Shown piece after piece: positions 38,301 through 43,560 of a stretch of 64,000 nucleotides of DNA. Positions within the stretch are counted from its first letter, which is position 1; each line of letters starts with the position of its first letter. The position numbers and the translations under genes are program-made. The notes beneath the pieces were generated by a model. The model was given only the letters and a program-made list of their open reading frames with translations. It made no database searches and was not told the DNA's origin. The stretch spans positions 90,346,411 through 90,410,410 of the forward strand of contig NC_092793.1 of the NCBI RefSeq assembly GCF_918797505.1. Reading direction: 5' to 3'. Origin of the DNA: Bemisia tabaci (Eukaryota; Arthropoda; Insecta; Hemiptera; Aleyrodidae).

Positions 38301-41300
38301 CAACAAATTGACCAATTAAAAAGAAAATGAGATTGGTTTGTGAATAATTTCTTAATCTATTTTCATTTTGGACCGATGGCAATAACAATTTACTCTTGAT
38401 AAACCACAATTAGGTAATATTTTCATTATTCTTGTTCACATACGAGGTACCGCCATCTTGGTGCACTAGTTTCGGCCTCCATGAGCGAGAACCAATCAGA
38501 ATTGGATTTTTTTTTAGGCCACTTTCAGCCCAATCCTGGCCCAACCAAAAGTGAGTTGTCGTAACTCTGGGTATAAAGGGACTCTACACAAATTGAACGT
38601 TTTTCGTAATCTTTGATCGGCTCATTCTTAAATTCCTTTCTCCGTTCCTTCTCTCATTCCGTTTGTTCCTTGTCGAACCCGAAATTCCTCGGTCCATTCC
38701 AGATTATAATCTTTGCAATTGGTGAAAATGTAATCTTTATTCCCGTTTGTGACACTGTGAAGTCCTAAAATCCGGTTCACCAATCAGAAATGGATTTGCA
38801 TTGTCTTGACTCTCAGTATAAAGGGACTCTACCTTAAACTACATTTACATCATGTTTCATGCAAGTAGCCTAATTGGAAATACTTTTACCCTACGCGACC
38901 CCCAAAAACTGAGGACTTGAACGTTACACAGCTTATTCCAGTTTACAATTTATCCATCCAGGAAGCAAAATTTGACATATTGCTACGTGCAATTACACTA
39001 TTTAGACTGTGTAACAGAATTGAGAGGGATGCAGCAGTTGAGAAAAAACTCTGTCACCACTCTATTTTCCCAATTCCAAGGTGGTTTTATAATGACTAAC
39101 CGATAGGGGTATGCTAATCATATTCGATCTCCGTCCCAACATCAAACTGCATTCACATTAAACAGCCTTAATTTCCAGTTTCTGGAATGCCATCTCATTG
39201 TTTTCAATTGTGTGCAACGGTATTTAGTTGTCCATCTAATGAAAGGTGAAGGAAAAAAGTGCAACGGACATGTTTAAACCATGCATCGAGAAGCTAGAGC
39301 TCCCTCATCATACGTTAAGACAGACGTAAAGTATTATTCGTGTCACCACTTATCAATGGTGCCATCTGATTGCATGTATTGACCTGTTGGGTAGTGCTGA
39401 TTCACAGTTGGTGGTTTGTCACGGTTTCTGGCATGGGATATATCGCATCAATTGGCCAAAATATGGACAAAGGCACCTGCGTATGAGCTTAAAGAATCAT
39501 TCTAAACCACAAAAATAGAAAAATTCAGAGAAATGATCAGGCAGATATTGTTTGGTAGAAAACCTTCCATTCGATATAGAAAACAATAACTGCACCAAAT
39601 GGGATGTTCTTTTCAAAACTATCTTCTGCTTTCATTTCTCTAGATTTTTCCCTTCAGAATGATTCTTTAAACTAATCTGCTGGGGCTATTGTCCTGTTTT
39701 GGGCTAAAAATTTAAAATTTGCCAAAACTTCTGACATAATCTATGCGATATATCGCATGCCAGTTCCACCACACCTTGACTAAACCCCTACATCAAAGAC
39801 TGATGTTTGTCTTAACACACAATGAGCTAGCCCTACTCTTTTGGAAAAATTACAAGGGTTACTGAATCCCGATCATTGCTATAGATGAGTATGTTTGAGA
39901 CAGCAATACCTGCAGAGAAAACTTAAAAGGCCACAGGTACAAAGCTGGGTCAGTTAAGAGAGTAACAGTGGGGAAAAGTTAGTATTAAGGTGATTTGTCA
40001 AGCTCAAGTGACGTCGTCGAAGTGGCATGCGATATATCGCATCTTGTAGGTCAAAAATCTCGACAGATTTTGAATTTTCAGCAAAAAAAAGGACGATAAC
40101 CCCTGCGCATGAGCCTAAAGAATCATGCTAAACCCAAAAAACGGGAAAATTCAGAGAAATGAAAGCAGGATAGTGTTTGGAAAAAAACCTCGCATTCGAT
40201 TCAGCTATCGATTTCTGTATCGAATGCGAGGTTTTTTTCCAAACACTATCCTGCTTTCATTTCTCTGAATTTTGCCGATTTTAGGGTTTAGAATGATTTT
40301 TCAGGCTCATGCGCAGGGGCTATCGTCCTTTTTTTTGCTGAAAATTCAAAATCCGTCAAGATTTTTTACCTTAAAGATGCGATATATCGCATGCCAGTTC
40401 GACCACATCACTTGAGCTTGACGAATCACCTTAAATGAGAACGAGATAATGTAAGAGTCACTGAAGGCAGTTGACACACGCAAAATTTCAATTACTAAAC
40501 AATAGGGTTAGAGGGGATATCAATTTTTTCGATTCAATTTTTTTCAATCGAGTTTGTATGAGGCAATTTATCGATTCCATCGATTTTTTATTTAAGAACA
40601 TCGAAAAAATCATTATGATTTTGTCGATTGATCTAAATTAGATAGACAAAGAAACATAACTAAATTATCGTTATTATATCAAACCTGGTTACGTTTTAAG
40701 CAAGATTAAAAGGGAGATATTGTAAGAGTTAGGTAAACTTTAAACCATGATCAGTGATCCGATGCCTAGGAATTCATCCCTAGATCTGGGGATTTTCCAA
40801 CATATCTTGAGATCTAGGGATTAAGTTTGATGAGGTAAAAGTAAGGAAAAACCGACTCTAAAACCCTCAATTTCAGCTTTATTCATCTACATTTTGTAGG
40901 CCTTATTGGCAGCACTATTTTCTCCGTAGATGTGCTGGAACATATTACGATTGCGTCGCTCAATATACTCGACAAGTCAATAGGAAAATAAGAAAAACCT
41001 TAACTAAGTCAACTAAAATTCTTTCATTTTATTGGTCTGAATGAGAATAATCTGGTTTCACCACTGCTTTCAAAGAGCGACGATAGTCAAACGAACCAAT
41101 CAGATTTAAATGTTGCAAAATCATACATCGAAAGATGTCATGATTCTACTTCAAAAATGGCGATTTTTCTTACGTGGAAAAAATCAATTTTATAGATTCC
41201 ATTTTAAAAATCGATTTTTCAGGGCTCGATTATAAATCGCCGTTTCAAAAGAGATCGAATTGATTCGCATAATCAATTTTTTCAAAAAATCAACATCCCT

Positions 41301-41933
41301 AGAGGTTAGGTTCTTAAAGGTATATAATGAAGTACACTTTAAAGTAAATGGTGAGGCTACCTGGGTTGACACTTTGGGTAGCTGATGATAAGGGATAGGA
41401 TAAGCAGGTGGCGACTCGAGTCCAGGTTTCTCTGTAAACCTTTGCTTCTCTGACAGTAGCTTTGAGAAAATGTTCTCCAACACTAACTTCTGTTCCACAG
41501 TAAATGCAGGATGATTGGCTGCCAAGACATACAGCATAAGAAACTCTTCAGACGTTTCCTCATCCTCAGAGATGGAATGAGCTCTAAAGCACTTGTCTAC
41601 CTCACTCCAATTCGATAAAATTTTAAATAATCCATTAGAGCACGTATCATTGTTTGAATGGAGGAGAGATAGGTACAGAACTAGTTTTTTTCGAACTGTT
41701 TTGTCATTTAAGCACTGCAAATCTAAAGAATTAATCTCGGCAGGACTGTTCGCCACATTTTCCAATTGTCTGAACTCATGAAAATCTCTTTTACCCAAGT
41801 ATTCCAGACATGTGCCAAAATATCGTAGTTCTGATGGATGGCATAAGTTGAGGAGGTTGCACATCACTCGTATACGCTCATAGCTTTCCAATTCTTTAAA
41901 ACATGATACAATATCACTTTTGCACACCATCAT
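10157..41933 (-). CDS. ZCCHC14: ZCCHC14-like SAM and CCHC zinc-knuckle protein, eight coding exons
   Basis: Coding segments in order: 41933-41361, 27167-27071, 26181-25697, 17673-17491, 14524-14326, 12844-12598, 11756-11404, 10206-10157. All junctions are GT-AG and phases agree throughout, giving 728 residues. Residues 1-191 resemble the conserved helical N-terminus of ZCCHC14/ZCCHC2 (LNLCHPSELRYFGTCLE, then AANHPAFTVEQK). Residues 224-359 are proline-rich. A SAM domain covers about 360-415. Cysteines 458, 461, 472 and 479 may bind zinc. RG repeats lie at 567-579. A CCHC knuckle uses C688, C691, H696 and C701. The tail KYSVPPDSF matches the family's conserved C-terminal tail. In vertebrates ZCCHC14 binds CNGGN-loop RNA through SAM and recruits TENT4A/B for mixed tailing; the same role here is inferred. 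No PX domain is visible, which argues against ZCCHC2. The start at 41933 is the first ATG of exon 1; a noncoding upstream exon is possible. Confidence 0.88.
10207..11403 (-). other. Intron 7 of the ZCCHC14-like gene
   Basis: 1.2 kb of AT-rich sequence. I see no repeat structure or second gene. The plus-strand frames at 10577-10873 and 11091-11456 have no recognisable motif, and the second overlaps exon 7 in antisense. Confidence 0.7.
11404..11756 (-). CDS. ZCCHC14: ZCCHC14-like exon 7 (CCHC zinc knuckle)
   Basis: The acceptor CTCATTACAG precedes GAAGCGTAG. The exon encodes residues 595-712 and ends with CYNCGSQSHNGPEC, a canonical CX2CX4HX4C retroviral-type zinc knuckle, followed by PDPTIEDVAKQ. 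The donor GTAAGC at 11403 leaves phase 1. Confidence 0.92.
11757..12597 (-). other. Intron 6 of the ZCCHC14-like gene
   Basis: 0.84 kb without a recognisable element. A short minus-strand segment at 12229-12295 looks exon-like but its phases do not fit (see rejected items). Confidence 0.7.
12598..12844 (-). CDS. ZCCHC14: ZCCHC14-like exon 6 (RG-rich)
   Basis: The acceptor TTTATTGCAG precedes TTGCAGGTTC; an alternative acceptor six bases further in keeps the same frame. The residues include SWSGSSIEDNNRKG and an arginine-glycine stretch (ARGRGITRGTGRSG), common in RNA-binding proteins. The frame is open to CTTAG with donor GTATGT at 12597, leaving phase 2, which matches exon 7. Confidence 0.82.
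13589..13888. mobile_element. 300-base inverted-repeat MITE in intron 5
   Basis: AGTCAAAAAGTTTTTGCTCT at the left end is repeated inverted at the right end, and the arms remain complementary inward through TAATGAGT, ACAAGACTGAGGGGG and GCAGCTTGCATTGGAATATT for about 110 bases per side. No coding sequence. A target duplication is not clear. Confidence 0.8.
14019..14115. repeat. Short tandem repeat, unit about 32 bases
   Basis: Three to four imperfect copies of a unit containing GGAAAATGGAGCAATCCTG. Confidence 0.75.
14326..14524 (-). CDS. ZCCHC14: ZCCHC14-like exon 5 (cysteine cluster)
   Basis: The acceptor CATGTCTCAG precedes GTTGGAGGAGC. The encoded VGGAKPDNGAQC begins a cluster of four cysteines and a histidine (C458, C461, H469, C472, C479), spacing CX2CX10CX6C, which could hold one zinc. 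A serine/asparagine-rich stretch follows. The donor GTAAGT follows ACAAATG at 14326, leaving phase 1. Confidence 0.85.
14649..15973. mobile_element. Element T: nearly perfect 1.3-kb palindrome with TA duplication
   Basis: The ends CAGGGTTATCCAAAAGTCAC are inverted copies flanked by TA on both sides (14647-14648, 15974-15975), as for Tc1/mariner-derived MITEs. The two arms of about 650 bases are almost fully complementary up to a short loop near 15320-15350. The arms carry at least eight AAAATGGCGG words. Open frames in either arm (14981-15202 plus, 15420-15725 minus) are reverse-strand copies of each other and are not genes. In the transcript this would fold into a very long hairpin. Confidence 0.9.
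16088..16986. mobile_element. Fold-back element Y in intron 4
   Basis: The left end CCCTGTACCAGACC pairs with the right-end inverse GGCCTGGTACAGTGG. Further inverse pairs are GATTAATTTAGGTCG with CGACCTGAATTAACC, and, closer to the centre, TTTCAAAAAATGCAAGTTCG near 16403 with its inverse near 16670. A poly(C) run lies near 16546. The frame at 16382-16666 is low complexity. Confidence 0.75.
17491..17673 (-). CDS. ZCCHC14: ZCCHC14-like exon 4 (second half of SAM)
   Basis: The acceptor TTGTTCACAG precedes CTTCAAGG. Residues 386-415 (LQGMRDEELGELGL, then SQNAMHQLRSIINRL) match the second half of SAM domains of the Smaug/ZCCHC14 type, where the DEELxELGL turn and the following helix form the RNA-binding face. 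A proline-rich segment follows. The donor GTAAGT at 17490 leaves phase 0. Confidence 0.9.
18457..18487 (+). repeat. Left TIR of the DDE transposon
   Basis: About 31 bases, with two mismatches to the right TIR, containing GGAAGAACGCCGTATGA. Confidence 0.88.
18725..18737 (+). promoter_or_regulatory. Subterminal motif TGCCGTGTGTCCA, left copy
   Basis: Thirteen bases repeated exactly at 23862-23874 and, inverted, at 23924-23936, all inside the transposon and within about 300 bases of an end. This placement suggests a transposase binding site; that role is inferred. Confidence 0.5.
21018..21272 (-). CDS. Transposase block 3: C-terminal region
   Basis: 84 residues beginning MQVKAVRGHHELFYKNKH and ending FWLDLPPLSSE. 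Composition and position fit the C-terminus of the same transposase. It is separated from block 2 by a frame change near 21272-21305, where AAAGATAATATGCAA and AAAGATATTATGCAA occur 31 bases apart. No splice signals fit, so this looks like a disabling change. Confidence 0.7.
   Translation of the reverse strand: MQVKAVRGHHELFYKNKHSDESFKPLDFLKKNSAKNGGMPCPKPLKNPCGFPIEKQREILSTLKGIIPENRQKFWLDLPPLSSE
21305..21946 (-). CDS. Transposase block 2: RNase H-like catalytic domain
   Basis: 213 residues after the frame change. Candidate catalytic acids are D28 in VSADLQKIIMLP, D107 in IWLDNCASQNKNW, and D151 or E158 in EPGHTFMSADSFHHQVE. The pattern SADLQK, then WLDNC-x-QNKN, then PGHT is characteristic of DUF7869-type proteins and fits a DDD/E RNase H fold. 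HETFAPVGKK lies between the first two acids. All candidate catalytic residues are present. The ATG at its start need not be a real initiator. Confidence 0.8.
   Translation of the reverse strand: MAEEGRKLFREHADAQFDPKDAVCVSADLQKIIMLPRVDCFKSVLFIKRLIAYHETFAPVGKKSKLHPCAVVWHEGISGRWKEDIISTFRAFLLQQRDCKRIYIWLDNCASQNKNWTLFSFLVQMIHSPEIESTEIVLFYFEPGHTFMSADSFHHQVELALNRQAKTYDFHDFSTAVSSANRGKVHLIPMQHTDFYNWEDHTSQAKLKKAAQR
21949..23685 (-). CDS. Transposase block 1: N-terminal and pre-catalytic region
   Basis: 578 codons from an ATG at 23685. Residues 1-310 are serine/proline rich without a named domain. A basic patch (RKRGARRKLSKEE) follows, then a cysteine cluster (CDDSCRRKCSDH), a conserved helical region rich in W, R and F, and finally CEKCEEFRLHEH near the C-terminus. 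This order, with C-x2-C just before the catalytic block, is typical of arthropod DUF7869-type transposase proteins. The stop at 21949 follows shortly after, in what may be an unspliced intron. Confidence 0.75.
   Translation of the reverse strand: MRFFVSSYSPFKMFSITSFSSRTRKIVDAALDFNYNAVIFKDNNYDTSAYGSNDVPLDLSIRKKSPRSVPSSLNCPSPRKTKKALGLSNCVDHSPISASYLCDISYSFPKSRSVDSDELILYSSVGENDLFFPKSSEYMPVSCVSDAPIFESPIILPKSGVAPRVLFNSPAELASPQCVEISANLTENTRCGTSKMCDIHIVQSEVVNDPKLSVIEPISCAPDVDFFNNPDVSLNRTSPHDLLPVSDEIFTDFGLNSSDKNTPSSDVREHATDISACAEISSAGDVNTSQSETVRNPEPPVVSVCAPNEVAVTIFGNPRKRGARRKLSKEEVANAKQQSLKEKHPVLPGCDDSCRRKCSDHVPEEKREEINLNFWDLDWASRRSFILRLCERKDAHRRRYLNQQKQNTFKYHFVTENSVRYEVCKPFFSTTLGFKATNDRYVHDILVPTTPKGVIQPKVKDNRGKISPPNKVPSELIAAHVESYNPSISHYRREHAPNTRYRPSDVTITDMHKNFLQKNPENQISYELYRRTVRKMKISITVLGNEECEKCEEFRLHEHGSPESGVVIVMFVLPGKLI
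23862..23936. promoter_or_regulatory. Subterminal inverted pair of TGCCGTGTGTCCA
   Basis: A direct copy at 23862-23874 faces an inverted copy at 23924-23936, about 190-260 bases inside the right end. AACGCCGTGAG between them echoes the TIR core AACGCCGTATG. Confidence 0.5.
24093..24125 (-). repeat. Right TIR of the DDE transposon
   Basis: Reverse complement begins CTGCCGTGCTAAGG and continues GAAGAACGCCGTATGAGCC, pairing with 18457-18487. Confidence 0.88.
24334..24948. mobile_element. Fold-back MITE X in intron 3
   Basis: The ends are TGGGCCTGTTGCAAACTTTT and its inverse. The arms of about 230 bases remain complementary, including TCCCGCTTCAAAAACGATAC with an inverse near 24790 and GGAACGACTC-type sequence near 24535 with its inverse near 24745. 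No coding capacity. Confidence 0.85.
25697..26181 (-). CDS. ZCCHC14: ZCCHC14-like exon 3 (proline-rich, start of SAM)
   Basis: The acceptor CTTTTTAG precedes ATGAGAGTCC, giving NESPDAPPP with the base carried from exon 2. Roughly 130 residues are proline, serine and threonine rich, with runs of four to six prolines. The last 26 residues (DLLRESILKEMPHYMSNLQG and so on) form the first half of a SAM domain. The donor GTACGT follows CAG at 25697 in phase 0. The glycine-rich open frame on the plus strand at 25746-26150 is only the complement of this exon. Confidence 0.9.
26182..27070 (-). other. Intron 2 of the ZCCHC14-like gene
   Basis: 0.9 kb, with a short poly(A) stretch near 26393 and the MITE at 26805-26992. 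Confidence 0.7.
26805..26992. mobile_element. 188-base inverted-repeat MITE in intron 2
   Basis: GTTAAATTTGGACTGTAAAA near the left end is repeated inverted at the right end; further pairing includes GAACGTAAAAAAATTAATGA and, near the centre, AGTTAAGAAACGGTTTTTTT with partial inverses. Confidence 0.8.
27071..27167 (-). CDS. ZCCHC14: ZCCHC14-like exon 2 (residues 192-223)
   Basis: The acceptor TTTCTTTTTAG precedes ATGATTTACGC. The exon encodes MIYAADPQADSYPW and continues to ASRPA, then uses the strong donor GTAAGT. It enters in phase 0 and leaves in phase 1, matching exons 1 and 3. At 97 bases it was too short to stand out as an open frame. It is tryptophan- and proline-containing linker with no named domain. 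Confidence 0.8.
27373..27448. repeat. Perfect hairpin, 29-base stem and short loop
   Basis: GGACGTATTTATGCTAAAAG and nine further bases pair exactly with the inverse at 27419-27448; the loop is about 17 bases. The size resembles a pre-miRNA or a minimal MITE. Confidence 0.75.
27490..28135. mobile_element. Inverted-repeat element
   Basis: TTTGGAAGAGAGTGAGGTAG near 27499 has its inverse near 28118, and GTATGCTGTGCTCCCATA near 28026 matches the inverse of 27588-27606. A second pair (GGCACAGGTGGAAAG near 27675, inverse near 27741) lies inside. The frame at 27538-27723 is within this repeat and is not a gene. Confidence 0.75.
30633..30674 (+). promoter_or_regulatory. LTR core promoter: TATAAATA and initiator-like TCAGT
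   Basis: TATAAATA at 30633-30640 with an initiator-like TCAGT at 30670-30674. The spacing is slightly longer than the usual 30 bases, so the exact start is uncertain. Confidence 0.5.
30715..30845. repeat. Imperfect tandem repeat inside the LTR
   Basis: Four degenerate copies of a unit like CACGGCTCAGACCCGTAACC. Confidence 0.65.
30869..30935. repeat. (TA)n(TG)n microsatellite
   Basis: A TA run followed by a long TG run with one GAGGG interruption, within the solo LTR. Confidence 0.95.
31975..32560. repeat. Left-arm tandem array, unit about 170 bases
   Basis: AATTTGGCAGGAATAT-type words recur at about 31987, 32157, 32327 and, degenerate, 32493. Each unit carries CGAGACCCAAG and a GGCCGCCATTTT word. 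The open frame at 32064-32480 follows from the repeat period and has a counterpart in the opposite arm (37079-37486 minus). Confidence 0.8.
32579..33026. mobile_element. Palindrome P1, TTAA-flanked
   Basis: The ends GGTGATTCGATGGACGCCAT and their inverse are flanked by TTAA (32575-32578, 33027-33030), as for piggyBac-like MITEs. The arms are nearly perfect inverses over 200 bases. ATGCGATGTATCGCAT lies at 32615-32630 and ATGCGATATATCGCAT at 32973-32988. P3 is a relative. Confidence 0.88.
33031..34425. other. Central part of the fold-back, no recognised content
   Basis: AT-rich sequence with short open frames lacking motifs. From about 34025 it begins to resemble the tandem array that follows (GATATCGACCCCCAAAG, AACGCCCGTTTTAGCG). 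Confidence 0.5.
34430..35290. repeat. Degenerate tandem array, period 174-186 bases
   Basis: Equivalent points AACCGATGCAT or AATCCGAGCAT fall at 34609, 34795, 34979 and 35153, with a further degenerate copy upstream. Each unit has a TTTTTCCCTTT-type tract, an ACTTAACACTAAT-type stretch, GTGCATCGATG and AACCGGCCGGAAA. Confidence 0.8.
35305..35354 (+). repeat. Poly(A) tract of about 50 bases
   Basis: Directly follows the tandem array; either a retroposon tail or a simple-repeat expansion. Confidence 0.9.
35621..36363 (+). mobile_element. 5'-truncated non-LTR retrotransposon with (AAG)n tail
   Basis: An open stretch ending at TAA (35984-35986) encodes the C-terminus of a LINE ORF2. It includes RARIGHGLYPSHLHR and CNCGLTGDLNHIFFQC, the CX1CX7HX4C-type motif found after reverse transcriptase in R1/I/Jockey-like elements. 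A 3' UTR follows, with AATAAA at 36331, ending in an AAG run at 36342-36363. The upstream part is missing (in-frame stop at 35618), so this is a dead 5'-truncated copy. Confidence 0.82.
36364..36934. other. AT-rich spacer
   Basis: No recognised feature between the LINE fragment and the right arm of the fold-back. Confidence 0.6.
36935..37740. repeat. Right-arm tandem array, inverse of 31975-32560
   Basis: ATATTCCTGCCAAATTTCA-type words recur at about 36951, 37290, 37460 and 37630, each with an AAAATGGCGG or AAGATGGCGG word. Confidence 0.8.
37753..38013. mobile_element. MITE family E, copy 1
   Basis: The ends CCGCGATCAGACGCTGAAT and, inverted, CCGCAATCACACGCTGAAT. It interrupts the right arm of the fold-back: left-arm CCCATGAAAGATCC corresponds to sequence on both sides. 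Further copies lie at 43119-43205, 44228-44474 and 55669-55923. Internal TGAATGTGGAAGTCA and its inverse recur. Confidence 0.82.
38065..38831. mobile_element. hAT-like MITE A, copy 1, split by B copy 1
   Basis: The ends TAGAGTCCCTTTGTACTGAG and, inverted, TAGAGTCCCTTTATACTGAG, flanked by the exact 8-base duplication CCTTAAAC (38057-38064, 38832-38839). Eight-base duplications are typical of hAT elements. Without the nested B copy it would be about 312 bases. Confidence 0.9.
38140..38586. mobile_element. hAT-like MITE B, copy 1 (447 bases)
   Basis: The ends are TAGAGTCCCTTTATACCCAG and its inverse, flanked by CACAAATT (38132-38139, 38587-38594). It is inserted in element A1. Copy 2 at 46667-47113 has exactly the same length. 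Confidence 0.92.
38900..39397. other. Spacer without recognised feature
   Basis: AT-rich intronic sequence. The frame at 38917-39099 has no motif. Confidence 0.6.
39398..39792. mobile_element. Palindrome P2
   Basis: Contains GGCATGGGATATATCGCAT at 39430-39448 and ATGCGATATATCGCATGCCAG at the opposite arm (39743-39763), with flanking sequences that pair loosely. The ends are less clear than in P1 and P3. Confidence 0.6.
39989..40430. mobile_element. Palindrome P3, TTAA-flanked
   Basis: The ends GGTGATTTGTCAAGCTCAAG and the inverse, flanked by TTAA (39985-39988, 40431-40434). ATGCGATATATCGCAT occurs at 40027-40042 and 40377-40392. The central arms (TCGAATGCGAGGTTTTTTTCC and inverse) are nearly perfect. 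Ends match P1, while the arm sequences differ. Confidence 0.88.
40507..41300. mobile_element. Degenerate inverted-repeat element next to exon 1
   Basis: AGGGGATATCAATTTTTTCGA on the left pairs with TTTTTTCAAAAAATCAACATCCCT on the right, and ATCGATT-rich stretches recur on both sides. It ends about 60 bases from the exon 1 donor. Confidence 0.5.
41361..41933 (-). CDS. ZCCHC14: ZCCHC14-like exon 1 (residues 1-191)
   Basis: The ATG at 41931-41933 is followed by a second ATG, giving MMVCKSDIVSCFKELES. The exon runs to CAG followed by a GTAGCC donor at 41360, ending in phase 0 after KVSTQ. It encodes the family's N-terminal helical region, including NHPAF near its end. The frame stays open past the donor into 41190, but that extension is intron: it runs into inverted-repeat sequence. 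The exon sits between palindromic elements on one side and element K on the other. Confidence 0.9.
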
Positions 41934-42069
41934 TAAAAGAAACCATTGAAAGACATCAGGAAATTAAAGCCAATTGTTAAAGTAGTATCCACGGTGGTGC
42001 ACAAATTCACTACATATCACTCAGAGAACGGGCATGATCAGGGCACAGTGAGAGTGAGCTGTGTAATGC
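41934..42069. other. Upstream flank of the ZCCHC14-like coding start
   Basis: Probably 5' untranslated sequence or an upstream intron; I cannot place a transcription start. Confidence 0.4.
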
Positions 42070-42397
42070 CAAGGTAGATTTACACAGGTATGGAAAAGTT
42101 GAAAATTCCCATGAGCCTCAGTACGTGTCACATGACCTCGTGACGTAGGTTAAGGGGCCCGTTTTTTAATTAAATTACAATCAAATTAACATTCAAACGT
42201 TTGTGCGTTTAAAACGCTAAAATTAATATCGCATAACCAAAATTGTGCAAAAAATCCCACAAAATTTTGACAAACGATAAACCGAACATAATAAATCAAA
42301 TAATCAAACATCCAAAATGGCTGACGTTAAGGGGCGCTGGAGAGCCAATCAGAGGCCAGTTGTTTAGTTCTGTCCATACCTGTGTAAATCTACCTTG
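42070..42397. mobile_element. TIR element K, nine-base duplication
   Basis: The ends CAAGGTAGATTTACACAGGT and inverse, flanked by GTGTAATGC (42061-42069, 42398-42406). Nine-base duplications suggest a Mutator-like element, but hAT is possible. It carries CCAAAATGGCTGACG near 42312. Confidence 0.88.
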
Positions 42398-42644
42398 GTG
42401 TAATGCAAAGAAATAGGAAGGGCTAGAGCAATCATCCATCCAAGGCAGATAAAAGAATGGTGGTGGCTGGTGGCATTTCGTACCCTCTGGACGTCACACG
42501 GAATGTACTTTTCTACGTCACAGCTAAAAATGAAGTCACCCTTCTGATTGGTCAAGAGGATCGCGGGAAAATCGAGACCTCTTTGAAATTTAAAAGGGAG
42601 TGGGGAAGGTCACGTAGTAGACCATGCGTCCGGCTCGGTTGTAC

Positions 42645-42966
42645 TAGAGTCCCTTTATACTGAGAGTCAAGACAATTTGAATCCATTTCTGATTGGTTCC
42701 CGTATTTTAGGCCTCCACAGTGTCACAAACGGGAATAAAGATTACATTTTCACCAATTGCAAAGATTATAATCTGGAATGGACCAGGGAATTACGGGTTC
42801 GGCAAGGAACAAACGAAATGAGAGGAGGAACGGAGACAAACGGAGAAAGGTATTTGAGAATGGGCCGATCAAAGATTACGAAAAACGTTCAATTTCTGTA
42901 ATCTTTATTCCCGTTTGTGACATCCATGAGCCGAATTGTCTTGACTCTCAGTATAAAGGGACTCTA
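42645..42966. mobile_element. hAT-like MITE A, copy 2 (322 bases)
   Basis: The ends TAGAGTCCCTTTATACTGAG and inverse, with exact duplication GGTTGTAC (42637-42644, 42967-42974). Confidence 0.92.
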
Positions 42967-43118
42967 GGTTGTACAACAAGACCGATCTTCACAGGTCAGT
43001 CATGCCGAGGACGAGTTTTGGTACTCTACTGCGCAGTGACGTGGTATTGAGTGCCTGCAATGTATTTCTTCAATGTGCACCCATTGTGACGTAGCATTGA
43101 GTGCCGCCGGGTCAATGA

Positions 43119-43205
43119 AAATAACTCGAATTTGCTAAATTTCAGCCGTTGGGCGATGACTGTTGACTTCCACATTCAGCTGCTAAATTCAGCGTCTGAT
43201 TGCGG
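43119..43205. mobile_element. MITE family E, fragment (copy 2)
   Basis: Only the half containing AATTTCAGCCGTTGGGCGAT and ending GCGTCTGATTGCGG is present. Confidence 0.75.
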
Positions 43206-43247
43206 CAATAAGGCCGGGCGGGGAAGTGGCTTTCAAAAAAATCAAAA

Positions 43248-43517
43248 GCCGCTAACACACGTACACTCCGAATGTACACTCTGGCATTCTGGCCTACTGC
43301 GCATGCGCGGGCATCGCGGATGTATACACTCATCATTCTCTTGGAAAAGAATGTACAGTTTGACGAGAAGAAGAAGATACCCGCGACGATTTTTTACTCA
43401 TTCCTGTAACTTATAGTTGTTCAAGAGAAGTAAGAGAACAAAATGAGGAACATTCTCGATGCCCGCGCATGCGCAATAGGCCAGAATGTACATTTGGAGT
43501 GTACGTGTGTTAGCGGC
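43248..43517. mobile_element. Inverted-repeat element H
   Basis: The ends GCCGCTAACACACGTACACT and inverse; inward pairing continues through GAATGTACA and GCGCATGCGC. It lies directly against the beginning of the C-family fragment at 43518. Confidence 0.78.
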
Positions 43518-43537
43518 AATAGAGTCGTAATGTAAGT
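43518..43537. mobile_element. Left fragment of element C copy 2
   Basis: ATAGAGTCGTAATGTAAGT, cut off by D1. It continues on the far side of D1 at 48731-48793. Confidence 0.7.
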
Positions 43538-43560
43538 GAGAGTACCTTCATAGAGAGTAT

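Larger units (their letters stand above)
31764..38899. mobile_element. 7.1-kb fold-back element with tandem-array arms
   Basis: The outer ends TCGCGTAGGGT (31766) and its inverse (about 38889-38899) are followed by pairing sequences: AATTAGGCTAC near 31802, and its inverse near 38867. The left arm runs to about 32570, the right arm from about 36935 to 38899 once elements E1, A1 and B1 are removed. Each arm consists of about four copies of a unit of roughly 170 bases with AAATTTTGGCAGGAATAT and CCGCCATTTTG. The centre is occupied by P1, a tandem array with poly(A), and a LINE fragment. Confidence 0.8.
27168..41360 (-). other. 14.2-kb intron 1 of the ZCCHC14-like gene, filled with repeats
   Basis: Contains, in window order, the hairpin at 27373, an inverted repeat at 27490-28135, a Harbinger-like element with a solo LTR (30203-31192), the 7-kb fold-back (31764-38899) and palindromes P2 and P3. 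The stretches 28136-30202 and 31193-31763 show no element I can name apart from poly(T) near 29011. Confidence 0.75.
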
